Source: Phoma sp. XZ068 (taxonomy: Eukaryota > Ascomycota > Dothideomycetes > Pleosporales > Didymellaceae). Taken from it: 64,000 bases of DNA. Under the pieces are notes generated by a model, which worked only from the letters and a program-made list of their open reading frames with translations, had not been told where the DNA came from and did no database searches. Below, in pieces: positions 1-11,770 of the stretch (positions within the stretch are counted from its first letter, which is position 1; the number at the start of each line of letters is the position of its first letter). Position numbers and translations under genes: made by a program. The DNA is taken from NCBI GenBank assembly GCA_004835665.1, contig RBKR01000024.1, positions 434,001 through 498,000 on the forward strand, given 5' to 3'.

Positions 1-2
1 TT

Positions 3-1971
3 TCCGAAGCGGAACCAGCCAAATCAGCCGTGACACCGCCGGCAAGCCATGGGGCTCGAAAGCCGGGCGCAGACCAAACACCGGGACCCCAAATGCTAGA
101 GGCCGGACTTGGGAGACTTGTGCTGGAAGACGGATCAGTGCGCTTCACTGACAGCATCCTGTGGGCCACCATATCCGAGGAGGTAAGACTACGAGCTGTC
201 ACCCCGCCCCCTGTAATCACGCTTGCTCTTTTTTCTGATCCAACGATCCCGTCCGCAGCTTCGATCGATGAGAGCCATCGTCGAGGCCGACACCAGCACA
301 TTTGGCTTGCAAGATTCGCCACTCCAGACGCTTCCTTCTTTGAACAGCGGCAGCCTTCTCATCGGCGGGGATGCCGAAAATCCCAGTGTGCAATCACTTC
401 ACCCTGCCCCAAGCCAAGTGGTCCTCTTGTGGCAAATGTTCTTGGATCGGGTGAACCCTTTGACCAAGTTGGTTCACGTACCATCGGTCCAGCCTCACCT
501 GGTTCAGGCAACCGCCACCCCGCCGCAACTCCCTCTCAACTTGAAGGCCCTCTTCTTCTCAATATACGGGGCGGCCGTGAACTCGATGGACGATGAGGAG
601 TGCATCAGGCTTCTAGGATGTCCGCAACGGACTTTGTACCATCGCTTCTCATTGGCCTTGCGGATGACCCTCCGTCGTGCTCGGTTCTTGGAGGCACCCG
701 ATCTTATCATCCTCCAAGCACTGACACTTCACTTGGTAGGTCTACTTCCAACCTCTTCCTCCACCTGACTGCCTCGGCTGACCCTCTATTAGCTTTCCCT
801 CAACACACGGAACCACAATGTACACGCGACGTGGGTTTTGAGCGGGGTTTGCATCCGTATCGCCCAGAAGATAGGTTTGCATCGCGACGGAGAGTTTCTG
901 GGTCTCCCCCCGTATGAAACGGAAATGAGGAGGCGTGTCTGGTGGCACATTGTCTTGCTCGACTTCCAATCCGCTCTCGCATCTGGCTTCTCCCCTGTTC
1001 CGCTTCCAGTTCCTTGCGACTGCAAGTCACCCACAAACATCAACGACGCCGATTTTGGTCTCGCCACAGTCGACCCTCTCCAAGACCACGACGGTCCAAC
1101 GGAAATGATCCTTTGTTTGTTGATCTGCAGCCTTATTCAATGTCTCATAGACCGACCGGGCATTGGCGGGATCGTGTCTTCCATCGAAGCGAATAATGTT
1201 TCAGCACAGGCTGGAGATCACGAGCGTATCGCCGAACTCAACAACTTCGCTGCATTGGTCGAGCACCGCCTTAATGGCATCATCATGCGATACTGCGATC
1301 CAGCTGCCGGGCATTTCCATGCCGCGGCTTTGCAGATCAGGTCTGCTATTACTGTCAAAATACGGGCAATGGCCCGTGCCCCTGACGATAGCCATGGCCC
1401 TGAGAAAGGCCAAAACCGGGAAGTCAGTGGGGACAACTTGTTTCGCCTCTCAGTCGAGGCAGCTGAACATTCCGCTGGGCTATTCCAGTCATTGGGAAGC
1501 AAAGGCTTCCTCTGGTTCGTGGCAGGACTATTTGAACAACAACTCTTTCTCTATTTGGTGGGACAGCTTTGCCACCGGACAGCAGGCGCCCTAGTTGAAA
1601 AGGCTTGGGAGGTGATACCGGTTATCTACCAGTATAACCATTATTTGAACGACTTGTCTCACGAACCTAATGGTACTTTGGCAACCTTTCTTCTGAAGGC
1701 TTGGAAAACAAGACAGCAGGCTCTTCTCCTTAGACTCGGATACTGGCCAGAGACTCCAGATTATATCCTCAAGGTCGAGCAGGCCCTAACTTTACGCCGA
1801 ACAGGAACCAGTTCCCTTCCCCTTCCGGCGCCGACCTCAACAGAGACGTTAGTCTCGGGGTCTCTGGAGCCTGAAAATTCTCAATGGGAGCCGTTATGCT
1901 TAGACTTCTTCGAGATGGAACAGAGTTGGGGACTTCCCGAATGGCAGAACCAGACGGATTGGTCTCATTGA
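3..1971 (+). CDS. Zn2Cys6-type fungal transcription factor, 5'-truncated by window edge
   Basis: Nuclear regulator of the fungal-specific transcription factor superfamily (middle homology region). The reading frame is already open at base 3, so the N-terminus, where the Zn2Cys6 zinc cluster would be, lies outside the window. Three exons join in phase: 3-182, 259-735 and 793-1971, with introns 183-258 (gtaaga...cag) and 736-792 (gtaggt...tag). Family hallmarks are GRLVLEDGSVRF followed by a W-x-x-ISEEL segment, LQALTLHL, and the block IAQKIGLHRDG ... EMRRRVWWHI typical of the regulatory domain. The C-terminus ends with an acidic/aromatic tail, a possible activation region. It converges on the CrtC-like gene and may regulate it, but that is inference. 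The zinc cluster itself is not visible. Confidence 0.85.
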
Positions 1972-2349
1972 TGCTAGATGAGAAATGGTCCATATTGTTT
2001 CTGGCATTTATCTATTCTGGGTAGTCAAGGCTCGGGGCCTAAGAGTCAAAGGCGGAAAATAATTCGGCTCTAGTCCCACAACCCAAGCAAGAGATAGATT
2101 CGAGCAGCCGCGCCGCCTCCTCTGTTTTCGGTTAGTCTTTTTCCTAACCGCGTTGATTTTGGTGTTTTACATCCTGGCTTTGCTTTGATGAGACTTCATC
2201 CTACTTGCTCTAGTAAGTTTCCATGCTCCTTTAGGTCTAGTTATGTCCAGGCTGACATCGAATATTCACGTATCAGATGGATTATCCGGGCCTACTACCC
2301 ACCCAGGAAAGCGGCGAGGACCTTTGTTCATTCATCTGGTGGCCTAACA

Positions 2350-3438
2350 CTAGTAGAGCTTGATCATCTCTACGACTCCGTATCCGATAGTGCGCCCCAG
2401 AAAGCGTCCAGAGACAGTAGCATATCCTGCGTAGACAGTGTCGCTAAGCGCCCGGGGCCCATAAATTTCCTGGTCTGCCCTTGCAGATTTAATGTTGAGA
2501 TGATCTCCGTTATCAAAGTCGAGCCGCCAGCTGAGTGGGTACGTGAGATTGGATCGAGGGGACACCCAAGTGTCCCGAGCTGTAGTTTTCAGGTTGAAAG
2601 GCAGGACGTACTGGGATTCCTCTCCTACTCTGACAGTTGCAAATCGGTTAGTATGGGGCGACGAGTTGGGTAGGTCGTATGACCAGACGCTGGCCTTGAT
2701 CGAGGACCCTGGAAAGTGCAGCTGGAACCAGGTCCAGCTCTGAGGAGCACCCATGCCCTTTTGGTGATCGTACCAAGTCAGTGATCTATTCGAATCGATG
2801 ATATGCTCTTGGCCTTCCAATGCGAAGGTGCCCGACGTGAGAGCCGCGGGGATTGACCACTCAGTAGAGTTGACAAAGCTCGGCGCGAACGTGAAGGCTC
2901 CGTTGCCCCCGTTAAGCAAGACTTTGGACGTGCTGCCCTCCCAAGTGATGTTGTACGAGTATTTCTCGGTCGAGCCAAATGTGTACATGCTGGAAATATT
3001 GTCATCAGATATAGCTCCTAATCCGCAGCCACCGACTGAGAGATGAAACCCAGGCTCCTTGGCCGGCGCGATCGTTGAGTTTTGAGTCGTGCCATACTCC
3101 AGATTGTTCCAATACTTGAGTGTGTCCACATCCAGAATCGAAGACTTGCAGACATATCCAAGGACATGAGAAAGAATTAGATAGCGGCCGCCTTTGGTCG
3201 TCGTAAGCAGCGAACTCGTCCAGTAAGATCCGCTGAGCTGGTCCTGAGATAGGTCATACAACGCTGGGATGCGGCTCTGGAAGCTTAGACTTAGACGTAG
3301 TCTCGGTCAACGTTCGAGGGGCAGGGCACTTACGTTGAGATACGTAGAATGTCTATCAGGCTGGAAGGTCGTGCCTGGCTGGAAGGGAACCGCAGCGCAG
3401 CCAGCTACAAAGCTGAAAATGAAGAACACCCAGAGCAT
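2350..3438 (-). CDS. Secreted CrtC/AttH lipocalin-fold protein (kievitone hydratase / fungal Diels-Alderase-like superfamily)
   Basis: Two exons: 3438-3334 and 3276-2350, joined across a 57-bp intron (donor gtaagt, acceptor ttccag, phase 0). Exon 1 starts MLWVFFIFSFVAGCAAVPF, a clear signal peptide; exon 2 continues SRIPALYDLSQDQLSGSYW. The body has the superfamily pattern of an N-terminal barrel (SYWTSSLLTT, SWTWFQLHFPG) and a second barrel with DTWVSPRSNLTYPLSW and a DFDNGDHLNIK-like segment. Several N-x-S/T sequons agree with secretion. Known relatives include hydroxyneurosporene synthase (CrtC), secreted kievitone hydratase and the Fsa2/CghA-type Diels-Alderases; the exact reaction cannot be read from sequence. 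The signal peptide favours a secreted hydratase-like role. It lies tail to tail with the transcription factor. Confidence 0.75.
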
Positions 3439-4462
3439 TGTGTTTGCGTAGGAGAGAGCGCGATATGGGTTCAGAAGTGGACGTTATGGAGTTGTCAGGG
3501 GTTGACTGTCAACTTTCGGGTTATTAAGTATTGAAAACAGCACGTCTGCGTCGCTGATGAAGTGGGAACTCTTTTACATCATCAGCATCAGTGACCGGCA
3601 TGGCCGACGGTAGATGATAGATAGGCTGGCGGGCGGTGTGAGACGGATACCGCTCATTTCGGCTCCTTCTAGGACCCGAAAGTACTCCTAACCGTGGCTT
3701 GAAGAACGGCCGGCACGTGTAAGGCCCGAGATGAAGGCGAACGCCTTGCTGAAAGAATCTGCACAGGGGACACTTTCGTGGGTGCTCGTGTTCACCTTAA
3801 AGCGCGGAATCAGCTCGGACAGCAATGGGAAGCCAAACGGCGATTCGGCGGCTCGAAACTGCCGACGAGGACGGTGCAGAGGGAGGGGCACATGGTGCTT
3901 TCGATGGATGGCGTCTCTGTCGTCCGAGTGGGGTAGGGCAGGGCGGACCTCGGTGAGCTGTCAGGCCGGCTTCATGCTAAGCGACGAGAGCTCCTTGAGA
4001 CCAATATCCCCTTTAATAGCGGAGGAGTCTTTGGGGGTATCAAATCTAGATCCCCAACGTGTGGAGATAGGGCTTACTTATTGCGGACTGTCTAGCTTCC
4101 CAGGTACTTCCACCTCTATTAGGTGTACTGCAAATTTTCGTCTGGTGGCCAGCATGGACCTATTTCTCACATGAAAATTTCACTGTCGGCGTTTTAAAGG
4201 AGTACGATTACATGCTAAAATGCTCCTGGAGCAAGCCTACATATTCTATAGCCCAACCAACACTGCGCGTCGTCAAGTGGTCTGCCCAAACTTCTTCTAT
4301 TACACCTTACAAGTACGAAACAAAGAGAATACACATGAGCAGGGGAAAAGCAGCCATACAGTTAACAACAAATAGATTAGAGGTGAGAAAGGGAAAGCAA
4401 AGGGGAAGCCTTAACTGGCGGGACACGACAAGTAAAGGCCTATATGCGATGAAAGCCTGTAC
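3439..4462. other. Intergenic, no recognised gene
   Basis: Upstream region of the CrtC-like gene and downstream region of the RTA1-like gene. The one long open frame (3731-4174, plus) is low-complexity in composition, matches no family I know and is probably chance. Confidence 0.4.
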
Positions 4463-5458
4463 CTAGCCCTCTAAGCGCTCGTGGCTACCGGAAAGGCCGC
4501 CGATTTCTAGATTATCCTGATTCTTTGGGGCAGAAGGAGAAATAACACGGTCCGGATACCAAAAGTTGAAGGCAACCGAGCACAGAAACATAAGGGTAGT
4601 ATCCAAGCAGTAGAGGTAAACCTCGTGGCTTTGCAAAGTACCGTGGTGACCCTCGGCAAACTCGGCGACCCTAAATATGGACCGGACCAAGATAAACAAG
4701 GAGGTAAAGTAAAGAACCAGAATGTACTGCTTCCACGGCCGATCGGTTTCCAAGCTGGTCGTCGTTGGGTATCGCAGAATCCGGTAATGAAAAACGGTGA
4801 TTGCGGCGATGAAGCACGCGAAGAAAAGGATCTGGATTCCAAGACCGACGAGGATGATATTCTGGCCACGGTCAAGGCCAGATTTATCGTTCGCGGAAGC
4901 AAGAACGCCTCCTCCTGTTCAAGGTTAGGACATTTTGGTTTCTTCGACAAGTCAAAAAATCAACCATGTACTTACCAATACACTGGAATGCAAAGGACAG
5001 AATGTCGCCAAACACAAAGATCTTAGTCAACCACCGGGTCGAGATGAAGGATAGATGGCCTGCGTCGGTGGAGTTGATGAGGCGTCCAAGAAGCATGTAA
5101 ATCGATGCGGCGTAAAGCGCTGGTGCCAGAAGCGGGAGGAGAGTCTGGATGATGAAGGGAACCTGCGACCAGTTCGGTGTTTCGCTTGCATTTATCGCCC
5201 GACAGGAATACCCGACAACCTGAACTGATTACTTGTTAGTGTCGAGAATGCTCAAGGGCCAAACTAATAGTCAGGTGGCAGAAGGGTAAATAGCCTACAG
5301 ATTGACCCAACAAGGAACGCGATGAAGGACCATGTTCTCCCTCGCACCAGCTGGAAAGCATGGGTGACAGCGCTGAGCCCGAACAAGACGGCAAAGATCA
5401 CTGCCGCGGCCAGCGAAGGGTCGTAGAGGTACTTTGAAGGGGGGCCATTCTTATCCAT
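4463..5458 (-). CDS. RTA1-like multi-spanning membrane protein
   Basis: RTA1 family (lipid-translocating exporter/RTM1-like), fungal proteins with seven predicted membrane helices linked to resistance to toxic lipids or sterol-active compounds. Three exons fit in phase: 5458-5299, 5224-4976 and 4914-4463, with introns of 74 and 61 bp; the product is 286 residues. Family signatures in order: YLYDPSLAAAVIFAVLFGLS, VVGYSCRAINASETPNW, PFIIQTLLPLLAPALYAASI-Y, the GDILSF motif, then ILVGLGIQILFFACFIAAI and the highly typical RSIFRVAEFAEGHHG ... SHEVYLYCLDTTLMF. The start ATG is at 5456-5458. Complete, no lesions seen. A role in exporting or tolerating a nearby metabolite is possible but unproven. 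Confidence 0.9.
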
Positions 5459-5965
5459 GTTGGGCGCGTAAGTTTTGGTATGTTGCGTCGGTGAAATTTT
5501 TGACTAGTTCCTGTTGGAAAAACCTAGGACGATCCAGGGTTTTATGTCCGTCTGCCCCAATCCACTGACCAACTATCTGTTGCATTCCCATGTTGGGAGA
5601 TTGGCATCACGACCTCAATTGTGGCTGAGCCTCATGCTTTGTCCCTCGCGCCAATGCTTGTATTAACGGTTGCGTCAAGCTACAACTGCCGAAACTGCCG
5701 GTTCGACACCGACACAGGCTCCGTCAGCGACGGTCGGGGGGAATCGAACCAGTGCAGCGGGCACCCTTGATGGCGGCGCCTATTATGAATTTCCCGGTCC
5801 CGATCGGTGAATAGCCAGAATTTCCTGCAAGGCCATCCTTCGGTGCTCTCGGCGCTTAATAGGGCCCGAGTCACCCGGATCTTTGCCCCAACAAGAAATA
5901 CGATGCGCGCGTTTGGGAGAAGCTTCTACGGTAGAAGCATGCGCCACCGTTTGAGCTGTTCTAGC
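5459..5965. other. Intergenic, promoter side of RTA1-like gene
   Basis: No gene recognised. A GGTTCGATTCC-like string on the minus strand near 5735-5760 resembles a tRNA T-arm but has no matching stems. Confidence 0.35.
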
Positions 5966-6150
5966 ATGTGCACGGACGCGTAACGCCCCATCAACCCATA
6001 TCATCTTTCTACTTCAAACCTCTGTAACTCAACCACCATGGCTCCAATTGATGATACGATTGAATATTTGAAATCTCTGGGTAAAGGCACATCTTTTAGC
6101 TATAACAAAGTCGCAGTCAAGTTTAATGTAGCAGTAGAGAGAAACTATAT
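5966..6150 (+). mobile_element. 5' end fragment of a Fot1/pogo-type DNA transposon
   Basis: Starting at the ATG near 6038 the translation reads MAPIDDTIEYLKSLGKG, then SFSYNKVAVKFNVAVE. This is the same N-terminal helix-turn-helix region as in the intact transposases at 25.9, 38-42 and 52 kb (compare MSAIDKAIKAINSLQPHESF). Homology stops around 6135, after which stop codons appear. About 70 bp upstream the string tgcacggacgcgtaacgcc resembles the inverted repeat of the intact element at 40355-42499, so the fragment probably retains part of a left terminus. It is a dead relic. Confidence 0.65.
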
Positions 6151-7890
6151 ACAGATATACTATATCAAATTTTTAGACAATTCTATTAGCTAGATCTAGA
6201 GTTACTAAAGCCTAGATTATTGATTTTCCCTAGTAAAATCGCTCCAGTCACTCGCCCGTGCTGGTCACTCGCCCGTGAGGTACGTTACAGCTCTGTTGCC
6301 AATGTAGTAGACCTAGTATTTGGCGAATTGCTTTAGTGCTTCTACCTTACAACTAGTAGCAGTCTTGCTGCTGAGATCTCTGCTCTTTAGCTGGTTCGAA
6401 GAGAGGACCTTAACGTGGGCTATGTTCTCATTTCCTCTCTGTGCGATGGCGCGCGCCACATGGGCTTTGAGGTTGCGTAGGTTCGTCGCCCGCAGGCTCT
6501 ATACTGTTCAAGGGTCTCTAGTAGTCACGACAAGTTCGCGCTGCGTCTGCACTGACGACTTTCTAGGCGCTTGTGTATTGGATAAGCATCGTTCTACTAG
6601 CTGCCATAGCGGTGCCGCCGATCAAGACTCCTGTCTGTGGGTCAGCGTTCTCGGTCCGTTTTGTCATCTCTAGGTTGGCCTTGCTTCTTCTCTAGCGCTT
6701 AGGCTCTGTTGTATACTTGTTGCGATTGCGTGGCCGGTTCTAGTGACTCCGTGGCTGAGTTTGTTCGATAGCACCGATTGATCCGCCGGCGTTGTCGGAG
6801 TTCGCCGTGGTTTTGGGTTGCAGATTTCTGAGCGTGTCGCACGCCGTGCTGAGGTCAGGGCCGTATTGCACTTTCAGTGCGGACGTTAGCGTGCCATGAA
6901 TGTATCTTCACGAGATCCGCCGGCACCGGCTGGTTTTGCTTTGGATGCGCTCGATTCAAGTCAGCCTGCCCTGCAAGTAGGTTCTAAGCCATCGCGCTGG
7001 CGCACAGATAGGCTATTTTTGGACGTGAAGCCGCGAGATAAACCTGTCTAACGCCGGCACTGCCGAGAGTAGAACTATATCAAGATGACGAAGCCGCACG
7101 CGACTCAGTTCTCGGTCGCTAAATCCCCCGCCACCGGCAGCGCCAGACATCGTGGTGTTACGAGGCTGTCGTCACCTCATAGCTTGTATCAGGATCTATA
7201 TTTGAAGCACTCTTAGGTACTCCGAGCGCACAGATGGTCAGGCCGGCCTGATAGACTAGGCTCTGTTGTGTCTTTGTGATGGACCGTTTCTTCACACCTG
7301 TTTTACCGAATGCAGATCTGGCTCGCCTTGCATTACTGTTCACAAGAAGCATGCACACGCCTCAATATCTGCATACAAGCATTAGACGGTTGCAAACGAA
7401 CCACTGGCAAACATGAGCAGGGCATCTGATTACGCGCTAGATAGAGTGGGGTGGGAAGAAGGCAGTTGCACCTATCAAGGGTGTTTGCAAATGGACATAG
7501 GTGATTAGCGCGCATCGCGACTCCACTTAGCCAACACCAGAGGGCCTGTGAACAGATGTCGTCTAGAATTTGGCACAGGCTACTCTTGCCACAAGCAGAT
7601 ACTGGATGTACATACGAGCTCGGTGGCATGGCACTTCGTTGCTTCCAAGATTGGCTGCCCACCCATGGTAAGACTGAATCGGACCATTCTAACTATTGAT
7701 GCTAGTGGGGCTTGCACATGAGTATCCCAGGCTTGGGATCAGCACTAAAAATCCCCCTTCTTTTGCTTTGAACTATATATCACGGAACTCTGCCTGCAAG
7801 ATGATTTCTTCACAGTCAAGATCTGACTCCTCCCTCAGCATACGTTGAGCATCTAGCCGCTCTGATCTTGTCCTTCTCGGACTATCGATA
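6151..7890. other. Degenerate region upstream of tyrosinase, no recognised gene
   Basis: Begins with an AT-rich patch (6130-6240) and contains a direct repeat gtcactcgcccgtg at about 6247-6278. Open frames here (6320-6673 plus, 7158-7662 minus) match no family I can name. The last 150 bp before 7891 should carry the tyrosinase promoter; a tatatat string lies near 7775. Confidence 0.35.
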
Positions 7891-9127
7891 ATGAACATGT
7901 TTTACAACATCGCCTTTGTTTTGTCGATCGTTCACCTACTAGTGCCGGCCAATGCCATTGTGCATCAAGATCTGGCAATGCGTGAAGGCTCGCTTGTACG
8001 CAAAGAGTGGTCAGTATCGAAGAAACATTGAATAGGCCTGCTCTGACCGAGTATCTCAGGCGATCACTCTCTCTGGAGGAAAAGAGTGCTTATATAAGTG
8101 CCGTTCAGTGTTTGCTCGAGAAACCCCCCGTCACCTCGGACGCCGATCTACCTGGAGCCCAAAATCACTTCGAAGATTTCTTGGGAGATCATATCCTCCA
8201 AGCAGATGAAATGCATTTCGTCGTAAGTCTCTGAAGCTTACCACCACAGCCACCAGAGCTAAAAATACTGAAAGGGCTATTTCTATCCGTGGCATCGACT
8301 GCTACTATGGGTCTACGAAGCCGAGCTTAGAGCTTGCGGGTTTGAAGGTGGCCAGCCTTATTGGGATTGGTCGCTCGATGCCAACTCTACTGACGATTTT
8401 TTCAAGTCTGAGATCTTTGATCCAGAAAGTGGCTTCGGGGGTAACGGTGAATTTGTACCCGGCACGCGAGACGATCCTTCACCGGATATACCTGTCACCC
8501 TTGGAGGGATCCCTCTTGATGTGTCAGACAGAAGCGGAGGAGGTTGCATTTCCGACGGACCTTTTGCCAACCTGACTATCCATATGGGCCCAGGATTGAG
8601 CACCTTATACAATAAGTGGTGTGTTCGCCGAGATTTCGTTCCTTCGCGATTTATGGCGGCCGCAAGCCAGGAGTCGCTAGCCGCAGTGATGAGTCACCCT
8701 GACTTTGGCACCTTTACGCAGCAGGCGGAGCTGACCGTTCATACTGCTGGACATATCGGCGTAGGCGGATTGTATGGCACCTTAACAGATGTATGGGCAA
8801 GCCGTAAGTGACCAGGTCCTGTGTTGAGCCTATGTACGGGAGCCAAAACTAATATTGTTCTACTCAGCGGGCGACCCTCTGTTCTTCCTTCACCATGCCA
8901 ACATGGACCGACTGTGGTGGTCTTGGCAATCGAAGGATCTCGTCAACAGACTCAGCGACATTTCCGGTCCCACCGTGCCCAACGACTGGTCCAATGAAAG
9001 CGGGCGCAACGTCACCTTAGACGATCTCGTGCGCGTTGGAACAACTGTCAATGTAACGATGCCGATCGCTCATCTCATGGATATTCGCAATCCCAGACTT
9101 GCGTATTCATATGAGACACTTTATTAA
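7891..9127 (+). CDS. Short secreted tyrosinase (type-3 copper oxidase)
   Basis: Type-3 copper enzyme oxidising phenols to o-quinones (or a related secondary-metabolism phenol oxidase). Four exons assemble in phase: 7891-8009, 8060-8222, 8275-8803 and 8868-9127 (introns 50, 52 and 64 bp), giving 356 residues. Residues 1-22 form a signal peptide (MNMFYNIAFVLSIVHLLVPANA). The copper-A histidines lie in GDHILQADEMHFVGYFYPWH, where the three His are present. Copper B has LTVHTAGHIGVGG (HxxxH) and DPLFFLHHANMDRLWW for the third His. EWRSLSLEEKSAYISAVQCL is the typical fungal N-terminal block. There is no long C-terminal inhibitory extension. All catalytic His are present, so the gene should be functional; the substrate is unknown. 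Its 3' flank is AT-rich decayed DNA. Confidence 0.9.
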
Positions 9128-9951
9128 GCGGGTCGAGGCTTGAATCATCAGGGTCATATCCTTTCACACAGATTTTGGCCTGCGAAGAACTAAGGCGCCA
9201 ACGAGGCATGCCTGGAAAGCCATGGTGTCGCAAGTTGCAATGAAGTAATTGCGGACGTGCAGCGATAGGAAAGATGTGTGATGGGTTGTATATGTCTATT
9301 CCAGCATACTAAGTTTAGCCTAGATCATAATTGAGCTATTACACAGCTCAAGTAGCGATACAACTTATGTGTCAGCTGTCGCGATACTGTCTCTTCATAT
9401 ATTTTCATAACTAATCAGCTTGTTATGCATTGAAGAACAATGTATTGGAGTAAGACAATAGTCCTATGTAATTTAATCTTTGCTTATCGAGCTGTTATAT
9501 AGACCTAAGTTCCTTAACCATAGATGCTATTACAGAAAGCAGAAAGATTGCAAGAAGTTCTTAGTATTGGTACTGCAGAGTTGCATCTCGAAGCAAATAG
9601 GCCGATAATGACATTGCGCTAATTCGGCAAAATCGAGCCTTCAAGGCCTAGTACGCAGCGTTCATTGAATAAAAGCCCCTCGTATGAATTATGCACATTT
9701 GTAACATGAAACAGCTAAAGATTACTTTCCCAAAGTATCAAGGTGACTAATCTGCTATTCTCCAAGTAATCAGCAAGTCAGCAGCAAGTGTATAAGACAA
9801 TCAACTCAATCTATATAAATTATCTAAGATTCTATCACTAGAAATAACACTAACAGCAAATATAAGGTTTCTAAAGGCATTGCAAGTAGCGCTAGAAATG
9901 CACACAGTTCTAACCCTTATTTAGCAATAAGAATAAATTTCATTCACCGCA
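9128..9951. other. AT-rich decayed DNA, no gene seen
   Basis: Very rich in TA, TAG and TAA in all frames, and AT-rich throughout, unlike the flanking tyrosinase exons. It looks like RIP-affected sequence. No family is recognisable. Confidence 0.4.
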
Positions 9952-10680
9952 TCACAGCTTCACAGCTCAGACTAAGATATAGCAGCCATCTCCCCAGTTT
10001 GACCATGCCTCTACACCCGCCATAACGTTAATAAAGCAATCTTAAGTACCAAGAAGCTTGAAAATCTAGTATATCACATAGCCTAAGACTCCGAACAAAC
10101 TCCACATTAGTAGCACTTTATCTGTAAGGTCTTTAAGAGCCTGCACTCTCTAGAAGCTCTTTGCACCCACCTTGTAGTAAGGTATTTTAACAGTAGGACA
10201 GGCAAAGGACATCTTAGAGGGTGCTAGAATCACAGCCAAAGTTATCCTTATAAAGCACTAGGACGCCACCTGGCTTAAGCAGTCACTTAAAGTTGCTAAG
10301 GACTTTAACTAGATCGTCAGCGTGTACAAACGTCTCGATAGTGTATATGCTGTCAAATAATACATCTAAGAAGGCGCTCAGGTCATAGTAATTAGCATAG
10401 TCAACTGCAATCTAGCTCTTAAGGCCATACTTCTTGATGTTTTTCCGTGCGTCAGCTAGATAATAATAGGTAATGTCAATAGCTTGCAATTAGAGGCCGT
10501 GTCGCGCCATAGTCATAGCAACGTATCCTAAACCAGCCCCTGCATCAAGGACCTTCGCGCCCAGCTTTAAATCAAGTCGCTCATACAGCTTCTTTTCCAT
10601 TGCGCGTTGTGCCATAGATATAGGAAAGGGGGAAACCTAGCCCTTTACGTATAGACCACAATACCTTGCGTTTCCTAAGA
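9952..10680 (-). pseudogene. Decayed SAM-dependent methyltransferase
   Basis: Read on the minus strand, the region encodes a class I methyltransferase: MAQRAMEKKLYERLDLKLG, then motif I AKVLDAGAGLGYVAMTMARH, an acidic post-I segment LQAIDITYYYLADARKNIKK, a motif near DVLFDSIYTIETFVHADD, and LLKPGGVLVL (motif III). Interspersed are many in-frame stops (after GL, LKS, SNFK, STL, SYC and others) and at least one frame change near 10150, after the SAG segment, beyond which the C-terminal part resumes in another frame (DKVLLMWSLFGVLGY, FINVMAGVEAW). Most stops could be explained by C-to-T or G-to-A changes (CAA/CAG/CGA/TGG to stop), the RIP pattern. The family resembles sterol/ubiquinone-type small-molecule methyltransferases. 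The N-terminus is uncertain. Not functional. Confidence 0.8.
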
Positions 10681-11770
10681 CAAGTCAGTAGCCGATGCGC
10701 GATTCCCACAATCCATAGTAAGCTTCAACTAAGGGTGCCGGGCCATCGCTACAGTACTAGCAAGGAGGCCTGCACCAAGTTAGTAGGAGCGATAGATATA
10801 GAGCAACTCAACTCACCAACCCCAATGGCAGAGAGCAATACCACAAGCGCGCTAATATATCGCTGACGGAACACCTAGCCCTAAGGCTCAGGAGCAGGCA
10901 ACATGATGGATAGGCTAGCTAAGGGTGTCTAAGGGAATCGAATGCAGGTAAGGTGAACTGCCCAAGGGTTCATGGCATCGTTTTTAAGCCCTAACCACTT
11001 AGCCCAGCCACTGCAGCTGACGGGTGTGCGAGCGGCTTAGTCCCGGGCAGTGGTGCGGCTACTTGTGGACAGAGAAGCGGACGCACAAGCTCAGGAAAAC
11101 GATGGGAGAGCGGTGCTTAAGCGCAATACTCTCCAGTAAACCATCATAGAGCGTGTCAAAGTGGTTTGCAGACTCAGCGTGCCGAAGTCCTTGCTGTGCT
11201 GCTGTCGACCTGTGTCATGCATAAGCTATATGACCTTGTCATGACTCGCTTCAGGTGTTAGTGAGTTTTCACCTTTTCGGAACATAGATGGTACAGTAGT
11301 GTATCGAACACGATTCAATATTAAACTTTAATCACTCTGCCCTCTTTGGGGGAGTAGTAATCGGCTCGGTATCGTGCTCGTGCCACATAGATAGGGGTGG
11401 TTGGCTGTAACAGGATTGCTAACGCGGGCTCGCTCTCGAATTTATCTCGTAAGCGCAACCCGTTCCACGACCTCTTTTCTTCGGGTGCTATTAGCGTCCG
11501 CCGCTCCGTTTCAGCAGACTGCTATATCACATACTATTTTGTCCCTTTCTTGTAATAGTGTGGTTCTCTTCAGGAAAAAATCTAATCAAGAGAATATATA
11601 ATGCTTATAAGTTTAATTATAATTGTTGGAGAACCTTAAGATTTCTCTGAGGTTCTGCCAAGGCCCCAAAGGCCCACCGAGGAACATTACTACAGCGAGC
11701 CTAGTAGCTGTCTTGTCTGCCCTACACCTTCGTTTCCTACCAGTATTACTTTAACTTACACCATCAACTC
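10681..11770. other. AT-rich decayed DNA with a tRNA-Ser-like relic, no gene
   Basis: A minus-strand string around 10925-11014 includes ggctaagtggttagggc, which resembles a tRNA-Ser D-arm, followed by an attcgattccc T-arm-like string, but the stems do not pair. Short open frames at 10666-10866 and 11401-11601 match nothing I know. Confidence 0.3.

Noticed and set aside
3731..4174. 147-residue plus-strand open frame
   Set aside because: No motif, no family, atypical composition; lies in an intergenic region.
5720..5770. tRNA-like T-arm string on the minus strand
   Set aside because: The 5-bp stem around ttcgatt does not pair and no D-arm or anticodon arm fits nearby.
10925..11014. tRNA-Ser-like sequence on the minus strand
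   Set aside because: The D-arm string is convincing but the T-stem, anticodon stem and acceptor stem do not pair; at best a decayed relic, so not listed as a tRNA.
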